DNA of 64,000 nucleotides from TMED14 sp002378565 (GTDB lineage Bacteria > Bacteroidota > Bacteroidia > Flavobacteriales > Schleiferiaceae), in the NCBI GenBank assembly GCA_943846715.1, contig OX044356.1, forward strand, positions 1,178,001 to 1,242,000. The letters run 5' to 3'. This document shows, piece after piece, positions 38,873 through 48,283 of this stretch. The translations under genes were made by a program, and so were the position numbers. Every line of letters starts with the position of its first letter. Positions within the stretch are counted from its first letter, which is position 1. The notes beneath the pieces are model-generated. The model ran no database searches and was not told where the DNA came from. It saw nothing but the letters and a program-made list of their open reading frames with translations.

Positions 38873-40891
38873 TTATGATAACGCAACAAAAGCTGCCCAT
38901 GCCACCACGTAGGCAAAGAGGCTCATGAGGACGAATTGTGTAAGTGCCAATGTCCAACTCCGTGACTCCCTTGCGACAACGACCAGGGTGCTCATGCACT
39001 GCATGGCAAAGGCGTAAAAGAGCAGCAGGGAGATTCCCATGGGTAAACTGAAAAATGCTTCCCCTGTTTCTGGGTTGATTTGGCTAGCCAAGGTTGCATG
39101 AATACTCTCTATGCCTTCGTCTCCGACACTATATAGTGTCGCCATGGTCCCAACAAAGACTTCACGGGCCACAAATGAGCTCAGGATGGCCACAGATATT
39201 TTCCAATCATAACCCAATGGTCGCATGACGGGCTCAATGAACTGACCTGCGATACCAATGTAACTCTCTTCAATGGGCACACTGACCCGGTCCTGCGTGA
39301 AGTCAGCAGCATGATCTGGCCCAAAGCTGGCAGCAAACCATAAAATCACTGAGATGGCCACAATGATTTTACCAGCCTCCTTAACAAAAGAGCTGGTTTG
39401 GCGCCAGATCATCATGCCAACATTGCGTGGCTGTGGCCATCGGTACTCTGGCATCTCCAATAAGAAGTCAGGTACTTTTACTTTAACCTGTGATCGCTTC
39501 CACCTATTCAACAAGGCCGCGGCGGCTAAGGCAGCTGCAAAACCTAAAAAGTACAGGCCAAACAAAACCAGCCCCCTTAAATTAATTCCCATCAAGGCCA
39601 TGTCAGGAATGACCAGTCCAATGATCAATGCATAGACTGGTAAACGGGCAGAACATGTAATGAATGGCGTGACTGCAATGGCCAACCACCGTTCCCTGCC
39701 GTCTTCCATGTTGCGCGTTGACATGATGGCGGGGATGGCACATGCTGTGCCACTGATCATGGGAACCACAGACTTACCGCTCAGGCCAAATGGTCGCATG
39801 AATCGGTCCATCATGAAGACCACCCGTGACATGTACCCAGACTCTTCCAATAAGGCAATGAATCCAAACAACATGGCAATTTGTGGCACAAACATCAATA
39901 CCCCCGTGATGCCCGGCATCAAACCATGGGTGATCATGTGTGTAAAAAACCCGCCGGGGAGCTTGGCATTGATCGATTGAGAAAGGGAAGTCATCATTTC
40001 GTCGATCGCAACCATGGGCCCCTCGCTGCCATAAAACAAAGCCTGGAAAATCACAAAGAGCAAACCAAACAATACCACAGAACCCCAAAGCGGATGTACA
40101 AGCAAGCGGTCAACCTTGGTGGAGAATCGACGATCCTGCTCAGGGTAACTGGTTAAAAAACTACCAAGCCAGCGATTCACCTGTCGGTAACGCTGAATCG
40201 CCTCATCTGCACGAAGGCGTTTAGGTCCGCGGCCACTTTCACGAATTTTTGCTTCATGCGCTGGTTGAGATAAACTGCGAAGCCACGTTTTATAGATGTA
40301 CTCATCCCCCTCTTGCAGGGCTGCTAACCACTGAAGATGGATGCCTCCTGGTTGGAAAAAGGGTGCGTGAGGCGATGCCTTTGCACGTAAAATGGCTGGC
40401 TGAATAGCCTCCATACCTTCTCCCGTTCTGGCATTCACGATCAAAACCTCACAACCAAGGGATTCACCCAAAGCAGCATGATCTAAAACCAGGCCCCTAT
40501 GAGCCATGTCGTCAGCCATGGTAATGACCAACACAGCGGGGATACCAAGGTCTAAGACTTGAGAAAAAACAAAGAGGCATGTCTTCAAATTGGTGCCATC
40601 AGCTACGCCGATGACCACATCGACCTCCCCTTCTTCATGCACATTGAGCAGGCTATCCATCACCACTGCTTCATCAGCTGATGAGGGGTGTAAACTGTAA
40701 ATGCCTGGCAAATCGATGATCTCAGCTAACTGACCGGGTGCCAACTTGGTCAAACCACTGGTCCTTTCCATGGTCACGCCAGGGTAATTGCTAACCTTTT
40801 GATTCATCCCCGTCAATTGATTGAACAGGGTGGATTTGCCCGTGTTGGGCCGGCCGACCATGGCAATGCGCAAGGACTGCTTAGCTTCCAT
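38873..40891 (-). CDS. feoB: Ferrous iron transporter FeoB
   Basis: FeoB is the GTP-gated inner-membrane Fe(II) transporter. The 672-residue protein has the N-terminal G domain with G1 GRPNTGKST (13-21), G2 NYPGVTMERTSG and G3 DLPGIYSLHP, followed by an insertion/linker region. A membrane domain then has Gate motifs (FVPQIAMLFGFIALLEESGYMSR, named in part) and the characteristic PMISGTACAIPAIMSTR. At 672 residues it is shorter than E. coli FeoB (773) but within the Bacteroidota range. It overlaps feoA by 11 bp. Confidence 0.96.
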   Translation of the reverse strand: MEAKQSLRIAMVGRPNTGKSTLFNQLTGMNQKVSNYPGVTMERTSGLTKLAPGQLAEIIDLPGIYSLHPSSADEAVVMDSLLNVHEEGEVDVVIGVADGTNLKTCLFVFSQVLDLGIPAVLVITMADDMAHRGLVLDHAALGESLGCEVLIVNARTGEGMEAIQPAILRAKASPHAPFFQPGGIHLQWLAALQEGDEYIYKTWLRSLSQPAHEAKIRESGRGPKRLRADEAIQRYRQVNRWLGSFLTSYPEQDRRFSTKVDRLLVHPLWGSVVLFGLLFVIFQALFYGSEGPMVAIDEMMTSLSQSINAKLPGGFFTHMITHGLMPGITGVLMFVPQIAMLFGFIALLEESGYMSRVVFMMDRFMRPFGLSGKSVVPMISGTACAIPAIMSTRNMEDGRERWLAIAVTPFITCSARLPVYALIIGLVIPDMALMGINLRGLVLFGLYFLGFAAALAAAALLNRWKRSQVKVKVPDFLLEMPEYRWPQPRNVGMMIWRQTSSFVKEAGKIIVAISVILWFAASFGPDHAADFTQDRVSVPIEESYIGIAGQFIEPVMRPLGYDWKISVAILSSFVAREVFVGTMATLYSVGDEGIESIHATLASQINPETGEAFFSLPMGISLLLFYAFAMQCMSTLVVVARESRSWTLALTQFVLMSLFAYVVAWAAFVALS

Positions 40892-41108
40892 GTGGACGGG
40901 TTATGGGGATTCTCTTTGCCAGTGAGCGGCGCATGCTGATTTGTGTGCCCTGAACACGGAAGCACATGGGATCCCTGAATGGGGCAACAAATAAAAGTTC
41001 AATTTCTTCACCTGGCAAGCAACCCATCTCAAAGAGCTTCACACTCACGCCCTCTTCTGGTTCAAGCACGATGGCTTTTTGCCCAATGCGGAGATTGCTC
41101 AGATTCAT
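40881..41108 (-). CDS. feoA: FeoA-like SH3-fold protein
   Basis: FeoA is a small cytoplasmic SH3-like protein needed with FeoB for ferrous iron uptake. The 75-residue product opens MNLSNLRIGQKAIVLEPEEG and has KLFEMGCLPGEEIELL and FRVQGTQISMRRSLAKRIP, the usual FeoA pattern. It is the first gene of the feo operon. Upstream lies a 15-base palindrome that may be an iron-responsive operator. Confidence 0.93.
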   Translation of the reverse strand: MNLSNLRIGQKAIVLEPEEGVSVKLFEMGCLPGEEIELLFVAPFRDPMCFRVQGTQISMRRSLAKRIPITRPHGS

Positions 41109-41134
41109 GCCTGCAAGGTAAGGTAGATTGTTGT

Positions 41135-41149
41135 TTAGATTGATTCTAA
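41135..41149. promoter_or_regulatory. Palindrome upstream of feoA, candidate iron-responsive operator
   Basis: TTAGA-TTGAT-TCTAA is a 15-base palindrome with perfect 5-base arms, 27 bases before the feoA start codon. Position and symmetry fit a metalloregulator site (Fur- or DtxR-type), but it does not closely match a consensus I can cite, and the regulator is unknown. Confidence 0.4.
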
Positions 41150-41179
41150 TTTACCAAATTCCCTCACTCGAAGGAACGC

Positions 41180-42430
41180 TTAAAGCAGCATGGTCACCGG
41201 CGATTCAAGGAAGGCCTTCAGGCTGTTGAGGAATGCTGCACCTGTAGCGCCATCCACAGCCCTGTGGTCACAGCTTAAGGTGACTTTCATGACATGGCCT
41301 GGAACGATCTCGCCATCCTTGACGACTGGTACGGATTGAATGCCGCCAATGGCAAGTATGCAAGCATCTGGTGGGTTGATGATGGCCGTGAAATCCTCCA
41401 CACCAAACATCCCTAAATTAGATATAGTAAAGGTGTTGCCTTCCCAATCCTGAGGCTGCAACTGCTTGTCCCTTGCACGCTGTGCAAAGGATTTAACTTC
41501 CGTTGAGATGTCAGATAGGGATTTTGCGTCCGCATGGCGAACCACAGGCACCAATAAGCCATCCTCCACAGCCACCGCAATACCAACATGGACATCAAAG
41601 TTGGTGCGAATGACATCACCCAGCCAAGAGCTATTCACAGCGGGATGTTTTTTCAAGGATTTCGCCACCGCTTTCACCACCATGTCATTGAAGGAGATTT
41701 TAACAGCGGATTCTGCATTCAAAAGACTGCGTGAGGCCATGGCAGCTCCCATGTCAATGGACATTGATACATAGAAATGCGGTGCGGAAAATTTACTTTC
41801 ACCCAAGCGCGAAGCAATGACCTTCCTCATTTGCGATACGGGGGTATCAATGTAGCCAGAGCTTGGGTAGTTCTGGGCAACAGCCGGGGAAGCAACAATT
41901 GGCGCAGCAGCTGCAACCTCAATGTCCCTTTTGACAATACGGCCACCTTCACCACTGCCAACAATGCCAGCCAAATTCAAGCCTTTGTCTGCAGCCAAGG
42001 ATTTGGCCAATGGGGACGCCTTGATGCGGCCTGTGCTCGCTGATGCTGCAAGTGCTGCAGGAGCTGGGGTTACGGGTGCAACAGGTGCTGATACGACCTT
42101 CGCCGGTGCTGCCTCCTTTGATGGCTTTGATTCAACAGGCGATTCACTGGCCGCTGAGGCAGTGAGCAATGCGCTAATGTCTTCACCTTTCTCGCCGATG
42201 ATGGCAAGAATGCTATTCACTGGAGCTGCCTCACCTTCTTTAGTGCCAATGTATAAAAGCTCACCCTCTTGACCCGGAAAGGACTCAAAGTCAAGGGTTG
42301 CCTTGTCAGTTTCAATTTCCGCAAGAAGCAACCCTTCCGTGACGACATCACCAATTTTGATGTGCCATTTAGCTACAACACCTTCAGTCATGGTGTCACT
42401 CAGTTGAGGCATATTAATTACAATGGCCAT
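41180..42430 (-). CDS. pdhC: Pyruvate dehydrogenase E2, dihydrolipoamide acetyltransferase
   Basis: This is the E2 core subunit of pyruvate dehydrogenase, which passes the acetyl group from lipoyl-lysine to CoA. The 416-residue protein has one lipoyl domain (1-78, lipoyl Lys43 in EIETDKATLDFES), an Ala/Pro-rich linker, a peripheral-subunit-binding domain (RIKASPLAKSLAADKGLNL) and the catalytic domain with DHRAVDGATGAAFL near the end. Many Bacteroidota E2 proteins have two lipoyl domains; this one has one. It lies 36 bp after pdhA. The E1 beta and E3 genes are not in the window. Confidence 0.95.
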   Translation of the reverse strand: MAIVINMPQLSDTMTEGVVAKWHIKIGDVVTEGLLLAEIETDKATLDFESFPGQEGELLYIGTKEGEAAPVNSILAIIGEKGEDISALLTASAASESPVESKPSKEAAPAKVVSAPVAPVTPAPAALAASASTGRIKASPLAKSLAADKGLNLAGIVGSGEGGRIVKRDIEVAAAAPIVASPAVAQNYPSSGYIDTPVSQMRKVIASRLGESKFSAPHFYVSMSIDMGAAMASRSLLNAESAVKISFNDMVVKAVAKSLKKHPAVNSSWLGDVIRTNFDVHVGIAVAVEDGLLVPVVRHADAKSLSDISTEVKSFAQRARDKQLQPQDWEGNTFTISNLGMFGVEDFTAIINPPDACILAIGGIQSVPVVKDGEIVPGHVMKVTLSCDHRAVDGATGAAFLNSLKAFLESPVTMLL

Positions 42431-42466
42431 GGTTCAATGTTTTAAGTGATTGCGGAATCCGTGCAA

Positions 42467-43462
42467 TTATTCAGTTACAAAGGGGTAATCCTCTTGGGTG
42501 TAGACATGTTTGAACAGCTCATGACCTTCAGGGAAGGGTGAGTTGTCAGCAAATTTAACACATTCAGCCACCAGCGCTTTCACGCGCTGATCAATGACTT
42601 CAAGGTCTTCTTTTGTGGCCCACTTCTTCTTGAGGAGCATTTCCTTGGATGTTAAGATGGGATCGACCTTCTGGTACTCTGAAACCTCACCCTTGGTTCG
42701 GTAAAGCTGTGCATCCGACATGGAATGCCCCTTGTAACGGTAGGTCCGAATTTCCAAAAATGTTGGACCACCACCGTTGCGGGCGCGATCAACAGCTTCT
42801 TGAATGGCTGCATAGGTGATGGCAGGATCCATGCCATCAACTGCTTGGCAAGGCATTTCATACCCCAAGCCCAATTTCCAAATTTCACTGTGATTGGCTG
42901 TGCGCTCAACCGACGTGCCCATGGCATAGCCATTGTTCTCTACAATGAAAACCACTGGCAAATTCCATAGCATAGCCAGGTTAAAGGTTTCGTGCAAGGC
43001 TCCTTGTCGCGTGGCGCCATCTCCCATGTAAGTCAACGTCACATGATCCTTGTCCTGGTATTTGTCTGCAAAGGCAATACCTGCACCCAAGGGTATCTGC
43101 CCCCCAACGATGCCATGGCCACCAAAAAAGTTATGCTCCTTGGAGAAAATGTGCATGGAACCACCCTTACCTCTCGAAGTGCCATCCACACGGCCCATCA
43201 GCTCTGCCATCACACGGCGGGGATCAACCCCTAAACCAATGGGTTGCACATGGTTCCGGTAGGCGGTGATCATCTTGTCACCCTTATTCATGGCAAGCAA
43301 CGATCCAGCTAAAATAGCCTCTTGTCCATTGTACAAATGCAGGAATCCACGGATCTTCTGCTGGATGTACAAGGCAGAACACATATCTTCAAACTTTCGC
43401 CAGAAGCTCATGTCTTCATACCATTTAAGGTAGACTGCTTGGGTTAATTTTTTCTTTGCCAT
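42467..43462 (-). CDS. pdhA: Pyruvate dehydrogenase E1 component, alpha subunit
   Basis: E1 alpha binds thiamine diphosphate and, with E1 beta, decarboxylates pyruvate. The 331-residue protein opens AKKKLTQAVYLKWYEDM-like, then has FLHLYNGQEAILAGSLLAM, MGRVDGTSRGKGGSMHIF and the TPP-binding motif MGDGATRQGALHETFNLAML with VENN. RYKGHSMSDAQLYRTK is the regulatory-loop region. It precedes pdhC and follows porV on the minus strand; the metabolic genes next to the T9SS genes match the gene order I recall in Flavobacteriia. It has its own candidate promoter. Confidence 0.96.
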   Translation of the reverse strand: MAKKKLTQAVYLKWYEDMSFWRKFEDMCSALYIQQKIRGFLHLYNGQEAILAGSLLAMNKGDKMITAYRNHVQPIGLGVDPRRVMAELMGRVDGTSRGKGGSMHIFSKEHNFFGGHGIVGGQIPLGAGIAFADKYQDKDHVTLTYMGDGATRQGALHETFNLAMLWNLPVVFIVENNGYAMGTSVERTANHSEIWKLGLGYEMPCQAVDGMDPAITYAAIQEAVDRARNGGGPTFLEIRTYRYKGHSMSDAQLYRTKGEVSEYQKVDPILTSKEMLLKKKWATKEDLEVIDQRVKALVAECVKFADNSPFPEGHELFKHVYTQEDYPFVTE

Positions 43463-43479
43463 GTCTTAGGGATAAGAGA

Positions 43480-43487
43480 CAAAATTA
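43480..43487 (-). promoter_or_regulatory. Candidate -7 element (TAATTTTG) for pdhA-pdhC
   Basis: This is an exact minus-strand TAnnTTTG match in the 42-bp gap between porV and pdhA, 17 bases before the pdhA ATG. It would let pdhA-pdhC be transcribed apart from porU-porV. Confidence 0.5.
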
Positions 43488-43504
43488 CGCCAATATGTCC
43501 ATGG

Positions 43505-44713
43505 TCAGTCCAGCAGCTGATTCAGGTCTATCAGGGCTGAAAAACGGATGGTATTCTCCAAAGGGGATCGCACCGACTGATCGGCGGGAAAAAGGTAAGC
43601 AAAGTCAAGACCTATCAGGCTGTACCTAAGGCCAAAGCCCATGGTGTAGAAGCGGCGATTGCCCTTGGTTTGATCCTCGTGCTGGTAGCCGCCACGGACG
43701 GCGAATTTGTCATCATACCAATACTCAAGCCCCATGTTTACCATGAACTCACGCATGAGTTCATTCACGCCCTCAGGTTTAGCTGCAGGATTCCACGATT
43801 GAATCATGCCTTGAACCACCGACACGTTATCGTCCATGCCTTTGAGTATCTCGTAGCGATCACCATCGTTGTCCTCATCCAAGAGATCTCTCAAAGGCCT
43901 TGTTGGCACCAAGAGTTTGTTTACATCCAAGAGGATGGTGACACGGTTGTAGCGGTCCAATGTCCAATTGTAACCAATGCCTGTGCGTAAATTTGTGGGA
44001 ATGAAGTCTTCGCGGCCACTTTCGGTGTACTTCACCTTGGCACCTATATTGGAGACATTGAAGCCGCCCAGCCATTGACCTTTCTGCCCATCGGGTAAAT
44101 TCATTTCATTGCCTTGGTAGTACAGAGAAATATCGGTTGAGACAGTCTGTCCTGGCTTGGTTTGCAAACCGCCGACTACCTGACCCTGAGTCAAGTCTGA
44201 CATGGCATAACGCAGGGATACACCCGCAGATAAATGCTCTGACAACTTCAAGGCATAAGCCACATCTACGGCCATTTCATAGGGCCGGTAGGTGCCTTGC
44301 TCATCGCCTTGCTCGTTGCGGAAGGTGATGTCGCCCAGGCTGAAATAACGGAGACTTGCACCAATACCGCTTCGCTCACCAAGCCCTACTGCCACATTGG
44401 CAAACATCAATTCCACATCAGGAACCAGTTGACGCAACCACGGGGTGTAGGATAAGCCCCCCTGAGTTGTTCCCTCCCCAAGAAACGCCAGCTTGGCTGG
44501 ATTCCAGAAGATGGCATTGGCGTCTGGCTCTAAAGCTAAGCCCGCATTAGCCATGCCGCCGGCACGGGCATCAGGCCCAATAGCCAACATAGGCATAGCA
44601 GAGGTGACAACATTGAGGTTGTCTCCAAATGCTGTTGTCTGTGCCACTGTGCTCAGGGATAGGGTTGCACACAATAGTGCATAACTGAAACGTCTTGGAA
44701 TGCTTTGATTCAT
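43505..44713 (-). CDS. porV: Type IX secretion system outer-membrane protein PorV
   Basis: PorV (LptO) is a FadL-like barrel that shuttles T9SS cargo from the translocon to the PorU attachment complex. The 402-residue protein has a signal peptide (RRFSYALLCATLSLSTVAQ) and the family start SAMPMLAIGPDARAGGMANA, followed by ALEPDANAIFWNPAKLAF. Later blocks are LRTGIGYNWTLDRYNRVT, a NMGLEYWYDDKFAVRGGYQ strand pair, and GLRYSLIGLDFAYLFP. The ATG at 44713 is chosen because the frame further upstream runs through the porU end. It follows porU with a 17-bp gap. Confidence 0.96.
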   Translation of the reverse strand: MNQSIPRRFSYALLCATLSLSTVAQTTAFGDNLNVVTSAMPMLAIGPDARAGGMANAGLALEPDANAIFWNPAKLAFLGEGTTQGGLSYTPWLRQLVPDVELMFANVAVGLGERSGIGASLRYFSLGDITFRNEQGDEQGTYRPYEMAVDVAYALKLSEHLSAGVSLRYAMSDLTQGQVVGGLQTKPGQTVSTDISLYYQGNEMNLPDGQKGQWLGGFNVSNIGAKVKYTESGREDFIPTNLRTGIGYNWTLDRYNRVTILLDVNKLLVPTRPLRDLLDEDNDGDRYEILKGMDDNVSVVQGMIQSWNPAAKPEGVNELMREFMVNMGLEYWYDDKFAVRGGYQHEDQTKGNRRFYTMGFGLRYSLIGLDFAYLFPADQSVRSPLENTIRFSALIDLNQLLD

Positions 44714-44718
44714 GGTGA

Positions 44719-44726
44719 CAAATATA
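44719..44726 (-). promoter_or_regulatory. Candidate -7 element (TATATTTG) for porV
   Basis: This is an exact minus-strand TAnnTTTG match in the 17-bp porU-porV gap, ending 5 bases before the porV ATG. The spacing repeats that seen at porQ and the EamA gene and would give a leaderless porV message. Confidence 0.45.
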
Positions 44727-44730
44727 TTGC

Positions 44731-47700
44731 TTAGTTCAAAAGAATGAGTCGATCGGCGGCAGCAGCTTTCTGGCCATCTGACAGGCGGGTGACATCCATG
44801 CGCACAACGTACCAGCCAGCCGGTAACATTTGCCCTTTGCCACCACGTCCATCCCAAACCATCGGCTGCAACACAGATGCCTGTGGAACGCCCTCCCAGG
44901 AGGATTCGTATACCGCGGCCCCAGATGCAGATAAAATTTGGCAAGTAACTTTCAAACTGTCACCCGATGCGTTGTGCTCCAAGTCCAAATGGAACGGCCC
45001 CCTACCGGGGTTCGGGTATATGCGCAGGCCACCCAAAACCAGCTGATCCCGCGAAACCACGTGAAAATTCACCTCCGCCACAGAGACATTGTTGTAACTA
45101 TCCCAAGCGCGAACAGCAAAGACGTGGGAGCCATCTAACAAGTCATTGAACGGCCAAGTTGCTTGACCACTTTGGTAGGTGTTGGGGTCTGCCTCAAACC
45201 GCGAATTCATAGAAAAAGCCTGATTCCAATCCCCGTCCAAAGCACCCATCAAATCATGGCCAATGCCGTTGCCAACCACATTGATGCCGCTGGGGTCACT
45301 CAATCGCACCAAGCCTAAGGGGTCAGGCCCAGTGATGCCTCCATCGATGAAACCTGTGTTCCCTATGAACACCTCGATGGATGGACCTGATGTGTCCAGA
45401 GGTGCTGAGGTGTTGATGCCTCCCACCAGCAAGCGGCCATCAGACCCTGAGGCATCTATCAGACCGTTGTCAGCATACAAGGATAAGCGCCCCTTACCAA
45501 CTTGCAGAGCAATGTCTAAGGGCATGAACCATGTCGCTGTGAATTGACCATCGACCACATCAACATCACCCCTGTAGGCCGCATTGTCCCATGTATTGAA
45601 GTTGATGACAGGTCCCTGGCCATCGTTGCGCAAGGTTTGTCTTTGCTGCGCCTTGTCAAAGAGGATGAGCTTAAGGCGGCCATTGAATGTAGACATCACC
45701 TGGCCCGATAGGCCCTCTTGAATGTGGCCAGATATGCGCACTTGAGACAGGGCCTTCAAGGTGTCATTCAATCCAGATACTGCAGGAAGTACAAGGCCAT
45801 TGAGGCTGTCAATAACGATGTCATGTTCAGGGACATTTAAGCGCAAGGCCGGGTCACCAAGCAAGGTGAATCGAAGCTTGTCCGAACGGTTTGTTGAATT
45901 TTTTGCTGATCGAAGGATCTGACCAAAGGTTCGGTAATGGTTGTCTTCCTTTTCAAAAATCGTATGGAAAATGCTGTCACTGAGCATGGCGCCTGCATCC
46001 ACATAAATCACCCGTGTTGTGCTGAGCAAGGCAATGGCCCCGCCTAGGGGATTCATCAACAACTCCTCTCCTGCAGACGTCCTCAGGGGATCATCCAAGC
46101 GAGAGAATTCGCAGGTGATGGTGACAAACAAGGGCAATTTCGCCCCGTTACTGAAGGCTGTCACATCGGCCAACTGCAAGATGTTTTCACTGCTCCAGCC
46201 CACTTCACCGCCGTGGCCCACATAGGTTGTCACCAAATTGCCGTCATTGATGTTTTGCAAGAGATCTTGCCTCACGCCAGGGTAGCTTTGAGACCCAGCA
46301 CTCGACTGCTGAACATAGCTGTCAGAGTAGATTTTCTCCACATCCAAGAATGGGTAAAGGGTATCCAGTCGCTCAGCAATGCGATCGGGAATGGTGGTCA
46401 GAAGTGGCTCCCAGCCCGCATCTGCATCATCCGACACAAACAACACTTTTTTGCGCCAATCTCCGAGGGATTGGCTGGGGTCTGAATAAGCAATCACCTT
46501 GTCTACCACAGATTTCGCTTCAGACAGGGTGTTCACTGTCATCCGACCGATGCATAGATCCAAGGTCTTCCGGGTCAACTGTAGGCCTTCATTGTCGTCC
46601 ATGAACCCTAAATAATCATCGGTGACAAAGGATGTGTACAAGCTGAAGCTAGCTTGACTTTGAAAGGCCGGAATCTGGTTTTGATTTGGACTCAGGCGCC
46701 CCTTCATGTCATAGCTGCAATCGCCAAAAAGGAGCAAATACTCAGGCTTGTCTGACGGGCTGCTGGCGTTAGACCACAACATGCGCATCATGTCTTTGAT
46801 GGCTGTCAGATCCTGAACACCTCCTGAAAACTCATTGTACACATGCTGCACATCAACAGCCTGAACGGTCAGCCCCCGATCACGATGAAACTGAGCGAGT
46901 CGCTCGGCTTCTATCAGCATATGCTCGGGGGCCACAATCACATAATCCGTCTGTCCCCATGCTCGAATGTCTTGATTGGCCACAATGGATCCGAGGGTTG
47001 GTGTTGGTGCCAAATAGGGAGTGAAAACCATCACCGTTCGGGCTGAATCCAAGGGCATATTCCACAGTAAATCATTGCCAACAACTGCTCCTTGACGCTC
47101 TCTCACATGGGCGGGGTCAGTCACATCCCAGACTTTAGGTAGTGCCTGAGCACTTGCGTTTTTCATGCGAAAAACCCGCACGCTATCGTCGACAGGCAAC
47201 CAGCGCAGCGCAGCGTGGTACTTGGCCCAGTCTAAGGGCGCATCAGCCTTGACGTCAAGGTAGTCTAACCAGGCGGTTGCGCTTGGGTCATTGCTTCGGT
47301 CAAAGTCAACTTGCACCATGCCCCAAGCATTGACGCCGTTGCCGGCTTGTGTCCAATCACCCCTGGCATCATCCACATAGTTGGCATGAGAACTCGCAGA
47401 AACCAATTGCATGTTGATACTGCCCACTTGACCCATCGCGGTCTCCAAGGTCATGTCGGTGGAAGATGTCGTTGAACGAGCCACTGCCCGCATCGTGAAC
47501 TTGGCCACGGAATTGGCATCCAACGCAGCAAGTCCTAAGTCAATCTGTCGGGTGAGCACAAAATCAAATATTTCACCAAACCATTGTCGGCCACCCCCCA
47601 CCAAATTGACATTGTCTTCTTCGTGCCGGTTGATGTAGCGGTGTCGATTGATGGTGTCATTGCTTTGAGGCTGTAGTTGCGTCAATGCCACCCGGCGTCC

Positions 47701-48165
47701 GCCTTCCGTGCTGGTGACAAAGTAGGTTTGAGCATCTGCGTAATGGTGCCGTTGAACCACGAAATCCTGCTTGGTGGTGTCGTAAATTGTGATCTGCGGG
47801 AGCTGTCCGTAGAAATACAGGTGATCCCCCGAATCAAAGCTGCCATCGCCGCCATCATCAACCCAAATAGGCAGGCTTATCAGGTCGACAGATCGTGACA
47901 CGGCATTGGCCTCTGGCAAGAGGCCCGCAGGAAGTCCCCATACACCAATATTGGCACTTGTCCAGGCCGTTCCTGGCAGCCCTAAGGTTACTAAATCGCT
48001 ACCAGATAGTCGCCAAATTGCTTCATTGGGTACACTAACCTCTGCCCAATCGCCTTGACTAAGGGCAGAATTGCTGAGTTGTGCCTGCGCTGAAAACGAG
48101 CATAACATGGTCATTATCAACAGACATAGACCATTTGTTGGGGAGAAGTTGGGTACTCTGTTCAT
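44731..48165 (-). CDS. porU: Type IX secretion system sortase PorU
   Basis: PorU is the cell-surface C25-family cysteine protease that removes the C-terminal sorting domain of T9SS cargo and attaches the cargo to lipopolysaccharide. The 1144-residue protein has a signal peptide (NGLCLLIMTMLCSFSAQAQ), a beta-rich N-terminal half and the gingipain-like domain with LLLFGDCSYD, the catalytic His651 in TYVGHGGEVGW and the nucleophile Cys685 in VTITCEFSR. A C-terminal region with LRIYPNPGRGPFHLDL and WDGRGGKGQMLPAGWYVVRM resembles a T9SS sorting domain, as is known for PorU. The ATG at 48165 is preferred to 48207, which lies ahead of the signal peptide. Confidence 0.96.
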   Translation of the reverse strand: MNRVPNFSPTNGLCLLIMTMLCSFSAQAQLSNSALSQGDWAEVSVPNEAIWRLSGSDLVTLGLPGTAWTSANIGVWGLPAGLLPEANAVSRSVDLISLPIWVDDGGDGSFDSGDHLYFYGQLPQITIYDTTKQDFVVQRHHYADAQTYFVTSTEGGRRVALTQLQPQSNDTINRHRYINRHEEDNVNLVGGGRQWFGEIFDFVLTRQIDLGLAALDANSVAKFTMRAVARSTTSSTDMTLETAMGQVGSINMQLVSASSHANYVDDARGDWTQAGNGVNAWGMVQVDFDRSNDPSATAWLDYLDVKADAPLDWAKYHAALRWLPVDDSVRVFRMKNASAQALPKVWDVTDPAHVRERQGAVVGNDLLWNMPLDSARTVMVFTPYLAPTPTLGSIVANQDIRAWGQTDYVIVAPEHMLIEAERLAQFHRDRGLTVQAVDVQHVYNEFSGGVQDLTAIKDMMRMLWSNASSPSDKPEYLLLFGDCSYDMKGRLSPNQNQIPAFQSQASFSLYTSFVTDDYLGFMDDNEGLQLTRKTLDLCIGRMTVNTLSEAKSVVDKVIAYSDPSQSLGDWRKKVLFVSDDADAGWEPLLTTIPDRIAERLDTLYPFLDVEKIYSDSYVQQSSAGSQSYPGVRQDLLQNINDGNLVTTYVGHGGEVGWSSENILQLADVTAFSNGAKLPLFVTITCEFSRLDDPLRTSAGEELLMNPLGGAIALLSTTRVIYVDAGAMLSDSIFHTIFEKEDNHYRTFGQILRSAKNSTNRSDKLRFTLLGDPALRLNVPEHDIVIDSLNGLVLPAVSGLNDTLKALSQVRISGHIQEGLSGQVMSTFNGRLKLILFDKAQQRQTLRNDGQGPVINFNTWDNAAYRGDVDVVDGQFTATWFMPLDIALQVGKGRLSLYADNGLIDASGSDGRLLVGGINTSAPLDTSGPSIEVFIGNTGFIDGGITGPDPLGLVRLSDPSGINVVGNGIGHDLMGALDGDWNQAFSMNSRFEADPNTYQSGQATWPFNDLLDGSHVFAVRAWDSYNNVSVAEVNFHVVSRDQLVLGGLRIYPNPGRGPFHLDLEHNASGDSLKVTCQILSASGAAVYESSWEGVPQASVLQPMVWDGRGGKGQMLPAGWYVVRMDVTRLSDGQKAAAADRLILLN

Positions 48166-48226
48166 GTAGCTTATCACAATACGCCAAGTTCGCCGTTTTG
48201 TTGTCATGAGACAATATTTATCAGCA

Positions 48227-48258
48227 TTTCATAAACAACAAGGGAAATCGTATACTTG
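48227..48258 (+). promoter_or_regulatory. Candidate promoter for the porP-gldJ-murF operon
   Basis: TTTC (48227-48230) and TATACTTG (48251-48258) are spaced by 20 bases. Each differs from the consensus (TTTG, TAnnTTTG) at one position. The -7 part ends 25 bases before the ATG at 48284. Confidence 0.35.
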
Positions 48259-48283
48259 TGCTTCTAATCTACGCGCGTTATAC

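Noticed and set aside
43505..44944. Longer porV start inside porU
   Set aside because: The added residues are low quality and precede the signal peptide; the ATG at 44713 matches the family.
48206..48283. Upstream start for the PorP/SprF gene
   Set aside because: It overlaps the porU start region and would place 26 residues ahead of a good signal peptide.
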